Shown one piece after another: positions 28,244 through 37,320 of a stretch of DNA of 64,000 bases. Under the pieces are notes generated by a model. That model searched no databases and was not told the origin of the DNA. It worked only from the letters and a program-made list of their open reading frames with translations. Made by a program: the position numbers and the translations under genes. The stretch comes from Paraliobacillus ryukyuensis (GTDB taxonomy: Bacteria; Bacillota; Bacilli; Bacillales; Amphibacillaceae), in contig NZ_QNRI01000007.1 of the NCBI RefSeq assembly GCF_003315295.1, positions 1 through 64,000 of the forward strand, written 5' to 3'. Numbering within the stretch: position 1 is the first letter of the stretch; the number at the start of each line of letters is the position of its first letter.

Positions 28244-28271
28244 AAAAAGACCTCCTAAATTATTCAGAACC

Positions 28272-29504
28272 TTATACTGTTTGTGTTATCTCATTAGTTT
28301 TTTGTAGCTTATTTTCCATTGTTCTATAAATAAAAGTAATGAGTAATCCTACTAATGAAATGAAAAGAGCAATATAAAAAGCATTGGTAAAATTCCCATT
28401 GTTGACAGCTGCCACACTATTTGCGATTCTCGGCCCAAAGAATGCTGCGCCAGAATAGCCAATAAATACAACACCATAGTTTACTCCATAATATTTCATA
28501 CCAAATTTTTCACCAACAATAGATGGAAAGATACCCATCGTTCCCCCAAAACATAATCCTATTCCAATAATAGCAACTGCAAAGCCTAGCACCGAATTGG
28601 AGAATGCAAGGACAAGCATCATTAATGCAATAACTAAGTAAATCACCATGAGGCAGTACGTTCTACCAATCCTATCCGATACCGCTCCCCAAAAAACACG
28701 GCCAATACAATTACTAAAGGAATATAAACTAACATAGAGCGCTGCTGTTGCTGCCGTTAATCCAAACATCGTTTGACCTATTACTGAAGCATTTGCAGTT
28801 ACCATCATCCCTGATAATGCGCCAATTAAAAACATAGATGCAACAAGATAGAATAATGGCTTCTTAATCATCTCATGCCATGGTATATTGATAGCTTCTT
28901 TATTTTTCAAAGTAACTGGCGGGTTCCAACCATGTGGTGCATATCCAACTGGGCTTGGTTTTACTAAAATACCACAACCAAGGATAATAACTAAAAAGGC
29001 AATCCCTAATGTGACTAATGCTTGATTTACCCCAATGCTAGCAATTAATGCATTAGCGATTGGTGCAATAACAATTGTGCCACCCCCGTAACCAGCTGTT
29101 ACAATTCCTGCTCCTAACCCTCTTTTATCTGGAAACAGCTTCACGGTATTTCCTATCGTAGAAGAGTAAACAATACCTTGACCAATTCCAGCAATTAGTC
29201 CATATGTGATGTATAGCATCCAAGGAGCAGTTGCTAAACCAGATAGAATAAAACCAACCCCAAACATGGATCCACCAATAAATATCGCAATTTTCGCACC
29301 GCCTCTATCAACTAATTTCCCACCCAAAATCATTGGTATTGGCGATATAGCTGCGTTTATTGTGAATGCCATCATAATTTCACCCATTGAAGCATTAAAA
29401 ACATTCGTTAATGGTAAAGCAAAAATACTAAAAGCATACACAGCTCCAACACATAGATTAATAATGGTGGAAGCTATTAGAATTACCCATCGATTTATTT
29501 TCAT
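28272..29504 (-). CDS. MFS transporter, oxalate/formate antiporter-like (OFA)
   Basis: The 410-residue permease has 12 predicted helices. The N terminus (LCVGAVYAFSIFALPL) and motif GGKLVDRGGAK are typical of the OFA group, which exchanges small carboxylates. AAGGAGG lies directly before an ATG at 29510, too close to use, so ATG 29504 (spacing six) is chosen. It lies between the CoA-transferase and FabK-like genes, with 19- and 28-base gaps. I infer import of a short-chain acid that the CoA-transferase then activates. Confidence 0.85.
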   Translation of the reverse strand: MKINRWVILIASTIINLCVGAVYAFSIFALPLTNVFNASMGEIMMAFTINAAISPIPMILGGKLVDRGGAKIAIFIGGSMFGVGFILSGLATAPWMLYITYGLIAGIGQGIVYSSTIGNTVKLFPDKRGLGAGIVTAGYGGGTIVIAPIANALIASIGVNQALVTLGIAFLVIILGCGILVKPSPVGYAPHGWNPPVTLKNKEAINIPWHEMIKKPLFYLVASMFLIGALSGMMVTANASVIGQTMFGLTAATAALYVSLYSFSNCIGRVFWGAVSDRIGRTYCLMVIYLVIALMMLVLAFSNSVLGFAVAIIGIGLCFGGTMGIFPSIVGEKFGMKYYGVNYGVVFIGYSGAAFFGPRIANSVAAVNNGNFTNAFYIALFISLVGLLITFIYRTMENKLQKTNEITQTV

Positions 29505-29523
29505 CGTCATCCTCCTTTTGTTA

Positions 29524-31110
29524 TTAAACTTTTTTTGTCATTCTTTTTTCTTTGCTTTTTACGATCCGTTTTAATTCTCCCCATTCTTCCATAAACATTT
29601 TCTCGTCCATTTGTTGTAAATCTGGGGAAATGACCGGATCAAAATCCATTTGATCTAATATATCTGTTTGCATATCAACACCGGGAGCGATTTCCGTTAA
29701 TGTAAGCTTGCCATCTATTAACTCAAACACAGCACGCTCTGTTACGTATATAACGTGTTGATTAATTTGCGTTGCATAATTCCCACTAAAAGTAATTTGC
29801 TGGACATGTTTCAAAAATTTCTTCGCTTTTCCTTCTTGAAGAATTGTTAATTTCCCATCAGCTACTTTTACCTTTAACCCCCCGGCAGTAAAAGTTCCAG
29901 CAAAAACTAATTTCTTAGCAGCTTGAGATATATTAATAAAACCTCCACATCCAGCTACTTTGGTACCAAACTTACTAACATTAACATTACCAAATTCATC
30001 TGTTTGAGCTAATCCAAGAACAGATAAATCTATGCCTCCTCCATCATAAAAATCAAATTGAGCATCATGATCGACAATTGCCTCTGCATTATAAGCATGA
30101 CCAAAATTTTTTAATCCGGCTGGAATACCACCGATAGAACCGGCTTCTGTTGTCAAAATTAGCTGATCGCTAACACCTTCTTCTGCTGCTACTGTTGATA
30201 CATTAACTGGAATACCTACTCCTAAATTTAAAACAGTATCAGGCTCAAGCTCTGCTGCCGATCTTCTTGCTATTACTTTCCGTTCATCAAGTGGGAGCTT
30301 TTCTATTCCTTCTACTGGGACCTTTATGTGACCAGAAAAAGCTGGATGATAATAAGTATTTTCTGTTTGGTAATGATTTTCTGGTTTAGAAACAACTAGG
30401 TAATCCACTAAAATTCCAGGAACTTGAATATCTTTAGGTTTCAGAGATCCAGCTTTTGCAACCGATTCAACTTGTGCAATAACTATTCCACCAGAATTAC
30501 GTACTGCTTGAGCAATAGGAAGAACTTCCATATGCAAGCCTTCTTTTTCAAGGGTAAGATTTCCTTTTTCATCTGCGACCGTACCTCTTATTAAACCAAC
30601 TTGAATTGGAAATGATTTATAAAACAACCATTCTTCGTTTTCAATCTCAATGACTTTGACAATATCCTCTTTCGTCGACGGAGACATTTTACCGCCTTCT
30701 ATACGTGGATCAACAAACGTTCCCATTCCTACCTTAGTAATTACTCCAGGACGTTTTGCTGCAATTTCTCGATATAGTTGCGTAATCACCCCTTGCGGGA
30801 GGTTATACGCTTCACATGCATCGTCTTGAATTAGTTTAGCCATACCAGGAGACGCGAGTGCAATACCTCCAATCCATCGTTTTACCAATCCTTTATGACC
30901 TAGATGACTCATTCCCTTATCTTTACGATTTCCTACAGCGCTTGCGTGCATTACTGTTAAGTTTTTGGGATGCCCTGTTTGTGTAAATCTTTCTTCGATG
31001 GAAATACCTAATTCCTCTGCCCAACAGGATAATCCAAAGCCACTAGCCGCTATCGTATCACCATCTTTAATTAATGATGCAGCTTTTTCAGCGGAAATAA
31101 CTTTTGCCAT
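29524..31110 (-). CDS. family I CoA-transferase (acetate/3-ketoacid or propionate type)
   Basis: The 528-residue fused alpha-beta enzyme is of the YdiF/propionate CoA-transferase type. The N-terminal half begins KVISAEKAASLIKDGDTIAASG. The catalytic glutamate is Glu322 in TTEAGSIGGIPAG, where the acyl-glutamyl-CoA adduct forms. It moves CoA between acetyl-CoA (or a similar donor) and a short carboxylate. ATG 31110 is six bases after AGAGGTG and is preferred over GTG 31119 inside that site. It is first gene of the operon, preceded by a sigmaA promoter and two CRP/FNR-like palindromes. Confidence 0.87.
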   Translation of the reverse strand: MAKVISAEKAASLIKDGDTIAASGFGLSCWAEELGISIEERFTQTGHPKNLTVMHASAVGNRKDKGMSHLGHKGLVKRWIGGIALASPGMAKLIQDDACEAYNLPQGVITQLYREIAAKRPGVITKVGMGTFVDPRIEGGKMSPSTKEDIVKVIEIENEEWLFYKSFPIQVGLIRGTVADEKGNLTLEKEGLHMEVLPIAQAVRNSGGIVIAQVESVAKAGSLKPKDIQVPGILVDYLVVSKPENHYQTENTYYHPAFSGHIKVPVEGIEKLPLDERKVIARRSAAELEPDTVLNLGVGIPVNVSTVAAEEGVSDQLILTTEAGSIGGIPAGLKNFGHAYNAEAIVDHDAQFDFYDGGGIDLSVLGLAQTDEFGNVNVSKFGTKVAGCGGFINISQAAKKLVFAGTFTAGGLKVKVADGKLTILQEGKAKKFLKHVQQITFSGNYATQINQHVIYVTERAVFELIDGKLTLTEIAPGVDMQTDILDQMDFDPVISPDLQQMDEKMFMEEWGELKRIVKSKEKRMTKKV

Positions 31111-31126
31111 ATTAAACACCTCTGAT

Positions 31127-31142
31127 TGTGATATAATTCACA
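31127..31142. promoter_or_regulatory. CRP/FNR-type palindrome near the CoA-transferase start
   Basis: TGTGATATAATTCACA (minus strand TGTGAATTATATCACA) matches TGTGA-N6-TCACA exactly. It lies just before the ribosome site of the CoA-transferase gene. Confidence 0.55.
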
Positions 31143-31175
31143 TTATTTTTCAAAAAATAAAGTTCACTGTTAACA

Positions 31176-31191
31176 TGTGAAATTGTTCACT
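31176..31191. promoter_or_regulatory. CRP/FNR-type palindrome at the transcription start
   Basis: TGTGAAATTGTTCACT matches the B. subtilis Fnr form TGTGA-N6-TCACT exactly. Its centre is 49 bp from the other copy (about five helical turns). It covers the predicted start of the sigmaA promoter, a position that suits repression or roadblock. A half-site GTTCACT lies between them. Confidence 0.55.
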
Positions 31192-31194
31192 TAG

Positions 31195-31222
31195 ACTATA
31201 TCACTTATTTTTAATCCGTCAA
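31195..31222 (-). promoter_or_regulatory. sigmaA-type promoter of the CoA-transferase operon
   Basis: TTGACG and TATAGT are separated by 16 bases. No convincing sigma54 (-24/-12) element was found upstream, despite the sigma54 activator at the end of the cluster. Confidence 0.55.
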
Positions 31223-31979
31223 TACGCAAGATAACAGGCCATTAAATCTATATTTTATGTATCATTTTTGCGACAATAAACCCAAAAATCATCAACCTAT
31301 CTTTACTAAAGATAACATCAACTATTTACGATTGTTTAAATGGCAATTACGATAGTGTATCTACAAAAAAAACGTGTTGCATCATTGCAATTCATGTAAT
31401 CGATCTGTTTAATTCCTTTCTTATTTCACACCCATATACTTACATTTGATTAATAATAAAAGGATTCATTTTTATCATTTTGACTAATTTATTATTTTAG
31501 TTTTGGAAAATAAATTATAAATTTTTTTGTGCATTTACTATTCGCATTTTTAAGACACGAGGAGAGATATACGTTATAAAACCATTATTTTTTTGAGAAG
31601 CGCTATTATATTTGTTAGTATTTATTGTCCAGCAACACAATTCATGTAAACAAATAGGAATGGAAGGAGGATACTGAATAAAAAAGCGTACTGATTTATC
31701 GCATTATTACTTTTATAATTTAGCTATTGTTGTCATTAGTCTTGGACAAAATCATAATATTGTAGATCAAAATAGTACCAAAGCTTAAATAGAGAAATTA
31801 GAAAAATGGTTACGAATCGCTAAATTACTCTGATCTCTCAAGTTAGTTTTTCTAATCTGTAAGTCTCAAATATTGTTATAAACTCGTAAACGACTATCCG
31901 ATTTCGCCAGATAGTCGTTTACATGAATATTCGCCCACATGAAATTTTGAAAAAGTATATAATCACAGAGAAGGATGTG
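31223..31979. other. long AT-rich intergenic region
   Basis: There is no intact gene. TTGCA-TCAT-TGCAA, a small inverted repeat, lies near 31381-31394. At 31664-31788 (plus strand) AAGGAGG is followed by a protein-like frame without a start codon (KKRTDLSHYYFYNLAIVVIS and about 16 more residues), perhaps a decayed small peptide gene. A 13-base perfect hairpin closes the region. Confidence 0.35.
31886..31922. terminator. strong hairpin, possible terminator of the ABC-2 operon
   Basis: GTAAACGACTATC and GATAGTCGTTTAC form a 13-base perfect stem with an 11-base loop, 58 bases past the ABC ATPase stop. There is no U-run on either side, so termination is uncertain. Confidence 0.45.
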
Positions 31980-32651
31980 CTATAACTTTTGCACTAGTAT
32001 TCCCTTCTCTTCCAGCAATTCTTGATAAAATGGATCCTGTCCAATACAATACACACGATCACAATAGGTTACAATCTCTTCCATATCATGCGAAGTATAG
32101 ATGACGATTTTTCCTTGTTTTTTTGCTAGATTATATAGATATGTTCCTATTTCTCTTCTTGATTTTAAGTCAATACCAACCGTTGGCTCATCTAATAAGA
32201 GAATAGCTGGATCATGTATCAGGCTAATCGCAATATTAAGTTTGCGTTTCATTCCGCCAGATAGAGATTTTGTTTTTGTTTTCCATTCATCTAACTTCAT
32301 ATCTTGGCACAACTGCCTTAGTTCCTGCTCAGATTTTTTCACCCAAGACAATTGTTCAAAGAAAACCATATTTTCTTTGACTGAAAAATCTTCCCATATG
32401 GCAATGTCTTGTGGAATGAATCCAATTTTCTTTCTTATCTCTCGGATATTTTTCTGATAGTTGAGATCCTGATAAGCAATACTGCCTGTTTCTGGCGCAG
32501 TTAGAGTAGCTAATAAATGCAGCAAAGTCGACTTACCTGCTCCGTTTTCACCAACGAGACCGACTACTTCTCCTTGTTCTACTTGAAAAGATACATCTTC
32601 TAATATTTGTTTCAAACCATAATGTTTAGCTAAACTATCTACCTTAAGCAT
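31980..32651 (-). CDS. ABC transporter ATP-binding protein
   Basis: The 223-residue ATPase has Walker A GENGAGKST, signature LSGGMKRKL, Walker B ILLLDEPT and the switch histidine in TSHDMEE. It energises the two ABC-2 permeases encoded just upstream. GAAGGGGG precedes ATG 32651, whose first bases overlap the stop of the permease gene (ATGCTTAA), showing coupling. The substrate is unknown. The group resembles drug- or bacteriocin-export systems. Confidence 0.9.
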   Translation of the reverse strand: MLKVDSLAKHYGLKQILEDVSFQVEQGEVVGLVGENGAGKSTLLHLLATLTAPETGSIAYQDLNYQKNIREIRKKIGFIPQDIAIWEDFSVKENMVFFEQLSWVKKSEQELRQLCQDMKLDEWKTKTKSLSGGMKRKLNIAISLIHDPAILLLDEPTVGIDLKSRREIGTYLYNLAKKQGKIVIYTSHDMEEIVTYCDRVYCIGQDPFYQELLEEKGILVQKL

Positions 32652-33780
32652 GTTTTTCCCCCTTCCCCCAATACCATATAAAGAAAACAACCAATAAAAT
32701 AATGCTCCAAACAGTCAAGCTATCACTTTTTACCAATTGTTGCATAGGACTAAAATAGCTAATCCACGCCCACTTATTTGGTAATCCATCAATTGGAATA
32801 ATAGCCCCACCAATAACGGCCATGATTAATGTAAGTGGCAATACCGATACATAGTAGTAGAAGCTCGTTTGAAAGCACTGTGCAATTAAAAAAGCGCCTA
32901 AACAAATTGTGAATCTGAACACGATAATTGCTAATACCTGATTCCTGTCGATTGTTTGTCCTGTATACAAGGACAATAGACTCATATTTATCAAATCAGA
33001 TAAAAGTAATAAGCCACCATATAACAAACCGTTACGAACTAGATACCCTTTAAAAGAAATTGGTAGCAAGGATAACCTCACTTTAATAGCAGACTGTTTC
33101 TCTTTTATTACCCAATCAAATAGAAAGAAAGTCGTTAAAAATGCAAATACTGACCAAATACCCCATACATTCCAAAGCGATAAAGCCTTGTTTTCTTGAT
33201 GCTGTTTTGCTTGTTGATTAAACGAAAAATCAGTGTCCAACAATGCTTCTTCTTGTTTAATTTGATTACTTGTTGCTACAATTTCATTCCATGTCCAAGT
33301 TGGCTTTGTATTATAATGGGTTGCCATAGCATCAAGGGTATACGCGGCCCGGGAAGCACCAGCATCTTGCTGTACATAAGACGCAATAGCTTCTTTTACT
33401 GGCGTATATGCAATCGACATATCCGAAACATAAGCAGTAATTACTTTCTTTCGGTCATTTGTTTTAATCTTGTCCATATATCCTTGCTCAATCACAAACA
33501 CACTGTCTAGTTCATGCTGTTCGAGTTCCGTTAAAGCTTGTTCTCTTTCCATTTGATGTACACGAATAAGTTCTGTATCATAAATGGCTTGTACCAGATC
33601 ATTAGCCATTGTGGTATCGTCTTCCACAACTAGCCCAATTGGAATAACTGTTTCCTCTTGCCATTGGTTTGCGATCGTAACAACCATCAAAGTAGCGATA
33701 ATCGGTAGCAATAACCAAATAATGAGACTTAACCATTGCTTTCGCCAATGCAACCATCTTGTGCTAAAAATCTGTTTCAT
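32644..33780 (-). CDS. ABC-2 type permease
   Basis: The protein has 378 residues: one N-terminal helix (about 12-32), a large extracytoplasmic domain (about 35-190) and five C-terminal helices, the YhgE/ABC2_membrane_3 plan. The start ATG 33780 overlaps the previous stop by four bases (ATGA), with AAGGAG 11 bases upstream. It probably pairs with the homologous permease upstream as a heterodimer. Confidence 0.87.
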   Translation of the reverse strand: MKQIFSTRWLHWRKQWLSLIIWLLLPIIATLMVVTIANQWQEETVIPIGLVVEDDTTMANDLVQAIYDTELIRVHQMEREQALTELEQHELDSVFVIEQGYMDKIKTNDRKKVITAYVSDMSIAYTPVKEAIASYVQQDAGASRAAYTLDAMATHYNTKPTWTWNEIVATSNQIKQEEALLDTDFSFNQQAKQHQENKALSLWNVWGIWSVFAFLTTFFLFDWVIKEKQSAIKVRLSLLPISFKGYLVRNGLLYGGLLLLSDLINMSLLSLYTGQTIDRNQVLAIIVFRFTICLGAFLIAQCFQTSFYYYVSVLPLTLIMAVIGGAIIPIDGLPNKWAWISYFSPMQQLVKSDSLTVWSIILLVVFFIWYWGKGEKHA

Positions 33781-35000
33781 CCCTTTGCACGCTCCTTCCA
33801 CAAGGAACAACCAGTGAAAATGCCTAGACCAGCAAGCATTAGTAATAGTAGCGGCATGACATCAATAAATAACCTTCCCTTTAGGACAAGTTCTGTTAAC
33901 CAATGAAAGGCTTCAGTGGAAAACACAATCGGAAGCATTGCCTTTATCTGTTCCGGAAAGTAAAGCGTGGGAATAAGCGCACCACTTAACAATAGCACAA
34001 TACTTGTAACACTAATTTGGACTAGTAACGATACTTTTTTTGAAGTGAAAATAAGTTCAATCACTGCTAAAACAAGTAACAACAGTAGGCTATATAAACT
34101 GATTACTATTCCAGCCCGCAGATAATCACTAAAGTAAAATTCAATCTTTAATAGATTTATAAATGCAAATAAACTAATCAACCCAAGGACCAAACCATAA
34201 ATGAAAACAAGTAGCATGCGCGATACCATTTGTTGAAATCTAGTAACGCCATATAACCGCATACGATTTTGGATGGCTACCCCATCTTCTTTTCCAATTA
34301 AAATATAAATAGACAGCATCCAAATCGTAATCAAAATAAACCAACCCGCAATTGAATAATACTGCACCGGTGAAGTGGTTGTCAGATTACTTATTTGCTC
34401 TTCTTGAATGATATTATCTTTAGAAAGGGTAAACAGCATAAACTGATTAAATTGGTTTAAAAGAATTTCCTGCCGTTCCGCTTCTTCCATTGGCAAAGAT
34501 TTCGCGTATTGATTAATGGTTAAGATATTTGCTTGAGCTGAAGCTATGTAGCGCGTCATACTATTGAGTAGTTCCTTAATAATGTAACTTTTTACAGGTT
34601 GTTTTTGATTGCCCATAATCGGGATCTTTACGGGATCCCCTTGGTACAAATCAGTGGTGAAATTTTCAGGAAAGGTAACATAAGCACTTAATGTGCCCAT
34701 ATCCAATGCAGATTGTGCTTCTTCTGCTGTGTATTTTTTTATATGTATGTACGATCCTAGTAAAGATGCTTCATCAATCAGATCAACGAGCATCGTCGTT
34801 TCTTCTGATTCATCTAAGTCGACTAATCCAACTTCAATCGATTGTTGTTCATCCGGTAGAAGTAAAGATACGAGTATAAAAAAAATTAATCCAATAATAA
34901 GGATTGGAAATACCAAAAGAAGAGGAAGAGACTTCCACTTCTTTTGGATTTGTTTTTGATATTGTTTTAGAAAAAATACAATTCGGCTTAAATTAGCCAT
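33777..35000 (-). CDS. ABC-2 type permease
   Basis: The 407-residue protein has the same plan as its neighbour: an N-terminal helix (about 25-48), an extracytoplasmic domain containing VGLVDLDESEET, then five to six helices. GGAAGTGG lies five bases before ATG 35000; a TTG at 35015 is an alternative start. It is coupled to the next permease and lies 18 bases downstream of the membrane-anchored protein gene. Confidence 0.87.
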   Translation of the reverse strand: MANLSRIVFFLKQYQKQIQKKWKSLPLLLVFPILIIGLIFFILVSLLLPDEQQSIEVGLVDLDESEETTMLVDLIDEASLLGSYIHIKKYTAEEAQSALDMGTLSAYVTFPENFTTDLYQGDPVKIPIMGNQKQPVKSYIIKELLNSMTRYIASAQANILTINQYAKSLPMEEAERQEILLNQFNQFMLFTLSKDNIIQEEQISNLTTTSPVQYYSIAGWFILITIWMLSIYILIGKEDGVAIQNRMRLYGVTRFQQMVSRMLLVFIYGLVLGLISLFAFINLLKIEFYFSDYLRAGIVISLYSLLLLLVLAVIELIFTSKKVSLLVQISVTSIVLLLSGALIPTLYFPEQIKAMLPIVFSTEAFHWLTELVLKGRLFIDVMPLLLLMLAGLGIFTGCSLWKERAKG

Positions 35001-35018
35001 GTGAACCACTTCCAATCA

Positions 35019-36560
35019 TTAAAAGCCGCCCATGTAAAATTTCATCATCCATTGCTGGAATTGTGGTGTAGCCTCTTGCATGAAATAGTTTTGCAGTTCT
35101 GTTTCACTCATAGATCCTAAATTAAGTATTTCTTTTGAACCTGCATCAAAATCGACGCTTTTAACTAATTTTGCTTCATTATTTAATTGCAATTCGAACA
35201 TATCTTTGGTTATTCCTTCTGCTGAAACAGAGAAGTTATGCTGCGCATTCATTTGCTCTTTTTCATAAGTAGAATCACCAGTCCAGTTTAATCGAAAATT
35301 CTGCATACCGTCATTCATGCCAAACTGACGATCGAATTCTCTTGTACCATCATTCATTTGCTCTGTACCTGTATAGGAAAGTTCCATATCCCCAGCTGAG
35401 ACAGTAATTTTGTCATCTGCTTGCTGATCTTTCCAAGAAAGGTCACCTTTAATCGCTAAGCTTTTCGCTTCTACACCATCATCAAAACCAAGTTGATAAT
35501 TGAATGTTTGATTTTTATCTTCTAATTGTTGTGTACCAGTAACAGTGAAAGCCACTAGTTCTTCATCGGCCGGTGCCATTTCAATTGACATATCACGTTT
35601 AACAATTAAGTTATCTTTTGTCCATAACGTTGAAGTCAACCCGTTAGGAATTTGGAAATCACTCAAACCATCTTTCATTTCAGTAAGTGCTGTATCAAAA
35701 TCTGTAAGCAATTGATCAACCTCAGAAGCATTATATGCGAACTGTTCTAAAGATGCTTGCTCTTCGATATATTCTTTTAACACGTCATCGTTTTGTGCTG
35801 TCGTGATGACTTTTTCAATAATTCCTTTTAATTGTTTTTCAGATAAATGCATCGTTAACTTTGTTGCTTTAACTGATGCACCATTCACTTCAACGGTTTC
35901 CTCTTCAGAAGTAAACGCACTTTTTGGTAATTCATCATAAATCATCTGTAGATAAGCTTCTCTAAAATGTTCGATATCCTCATCACTCATCACATTTTGA
36001 TTAAAAAATTGATCAAATTCAATATCTTCTAATCCAGTTGTAGCGCTTGGGTCTAATGTAGTTAGAAGATTTCCTAATTCATCTTCCTTCACTTGCAATA
36101 CTTTTTCAAGGAATGGTAATGACAACATCATCTCATCTTCAGATAAGTAAAACTTGATATCTTCTAATGATATACCTGCTGCACTCGCTTTCGCATCAAC
36201 CATCATTTTTTTATTTTCTGGATCATAACTATTTACTAAAGTAACAGAAGCATTATTAATGATCTGTTGGAAGCCTGTCGAATCAAAACCAGATGGATCA
36301 TTGTAATTTGCTGATAGTTCTACTGTTGTTTCACTTGGTTTTTCTTTTGTTTGCTCCATCCAATCAAGTTCGTCACCGTAACGTTCCTCAACTTCATCTT
36401 TCATAAAATTTAATGAGTTCATTTCAGCACTAAAATATGCTTGTTTGTCATTTTTTGTTAATAACATTGCCGCTGATACTCCAGCAGCAATTACAATTAC
36501 TGCCACAGCCGCAATAATCCAGATAACCTTTTTTGAGATTTTTTTCTTTTCATTCTCCAT
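35019..36560 (-). CDS. membrane-anchored extracellular protein of the ABC operon
   Basis: The protein has 513 residues. A short cytoplasmic lysine-rich tail precedes one helix (about 11-34). About 480 acidic extracellular residues follow, with repeated strand patterns (GTQQLEDKNQTFNYQLGFDD; GTEQMNDGTREFDRQFGMND). It may belong to DUF6583, but I am not certain. As the first gene of an ABC-2 export operon it may present or fold the cargo, or sense the envelope. Confidence 0.75.
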   Translation of the reverse strand: MENEKKKISKKVIWIIAAVAVIVIAAGVSAAMLLTKNDKQAYFSAEMNSLNFMKDEVEERYGDELDWMEQTKEKPSETTVELSANYNDPSGFDSTGFQQIINNASVTLVNSYDPENKKMMVDAKASAAGISLEDIKFYLSEDEMMLSLPFLEKVLQVKEDELGNLLTTLDPSATTGLEDIEFDQFFNQNVMSDEDIEHFREAYLQMIYDELPKSAFTSEEETVEVNGASVKATKLTMHLSEKQLKGIIEKVITTAQNDDVLKEYIEEQASLEQFAYNASEVDQLLTDFDTALTEMKDGLSDFQIPNGLTSTLWTKDNLIVKRDMSIEMAPADEELVAFTVTGTQQLEDKNQTFNYQLGFDDGVEAKSLAIKGDLSWKDQQADDKITVSAGDMELSYTGTEQMNDGTREFDRQFGMNDGMQNFRLNWTGDSTYEKEQMNAQHNFSVSAEGITKDMFELQLNNEAKLVKSVDFDAGSKEILNLGSMSETELQNYFMQEATPQFQQWMMKFYMGGF

Positions 36561-36678
36561 TTTAAATCTTTTCCCCCTTTTTTTGATTCAACCTTACCTT
36601 TTATTGCTTATTCATTTTTTCTATAAATTAACTCACAATTCGTTAATTCGACATAAAAGGTGAATCTTAGACCTTTTA

Positions 36679-36707
36679 TTTATACTATTGATTATATTTT
36701 GCGTCAA
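36679..36707 (-). promoter_or_regulatory. sigmaA-type promoter of the ABC-2 operon
   Basis: TTGACG and TATAAA are separated by 17 bases, about 120 bases before the first gene. Confidence 0.6.
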
Positions 36708-36948
36708 ATGGATTTCGAGATAATATGGGATTTTTAGTATCTTTATTGTCAGAAACTAGGATTATTGTTCTAAGGAAAATGTTGGACTACTAATTTTTAG
36801 TTATTACGGGTAACGGATCTTTTCGTTTAAACATAAGCTGTTTCTTTATTTTGTGTTATTTTTTGGATTTTAATTACTGCCCTATAGTTCCATATTCTTA
36901 TTTTTATAAATTTTTTTAAAACATGGACTACTATCCAAAAAAAAACGA

Positions 36949-36977
36949 TTGACTTCTGGACAGCGGATGGGTATGAT
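36949..36977 (+). promoter_or_regulatory. sigmaA promoter of the riboswitch-controlled exchanger gene
   Basis: TTGACT and TATGAT are separated by 17 bases. The predicted start lies about 20 bases before the aptamer. Confidence 0.75.
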
Positions 36978-37002
36978 ACGGTTATATCGACAATTTCATA
37001 TT

Positions 37003-37099
37003 CCTAAAGGGGAGTAGCTTTAACAGTAAAGTCGTCATTGCAGAGTTATCATACTCTCGGCTTTTCTGGCGATAACACATTGTTAGCAAGACCTTTATC
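37003..37099 (+). ncRNA. yybP-ykoY (manganese) riboswitch aptamer
   Basis: The two conserved landmarks of this class are present: CTAAAGGGGAGTAGC at the 5' side (about 37004-37018) and TTAGCAAGACCTTTA at the 3' side (about 37083-37097). They pair through AAAGG and CCTTT to form P1. A variable stem (GAGTTATCATACTC region) lies between them. The class senses Mn2+ and switches on manganese efflux or homeostasis genes. Confidence 0.88.
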
Positions 37100-37167
37100 G
37101 ATTAATTGGTAAAGGGAGAACTGCCTAATAAATTCAAAACCTTTGCCATTACGGTAAAGGTTTTTTT
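37092..37167 (+). promoter_or_regulatory. riboswitch expression platform with transcription terminator
   Basis: Four alternating elements are visible: A CCTTTATC (37092-37099), B GGTAAAGG (37108-37115), C CCTTTGCC (37140-37147) and D GGTAAAGG (37153-37160), followed by seven Ts. C-D is an intrinsic terminator. A is also the 3' strand of aptamer P1. Without ligand, A pairs with B and C-D terminates. With Mn2+, A is held in P1, B pairs with C, and transcription continues. Confidence 0.75.
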
Positions 37168-37320
37168 ATGTTTTAAAATGATCTTTCTTACTCTATTCTA
37201 TGAGATTACCTCGTTTAGATCTCGATTAAAGGAGGAAAACTACTTAATACGGTTTAATTATAATTTTTTTTAATAAAATTACTTATTTTGTTGATGACAA
37301 CGAGTATTGGAGGAATTTTA

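Noticed and set aside
31380-31400. Sigma54 -24/-12 promoter near TTGCA
   Set aside because: The -24 element lacks GG and matches the consensus poorly.
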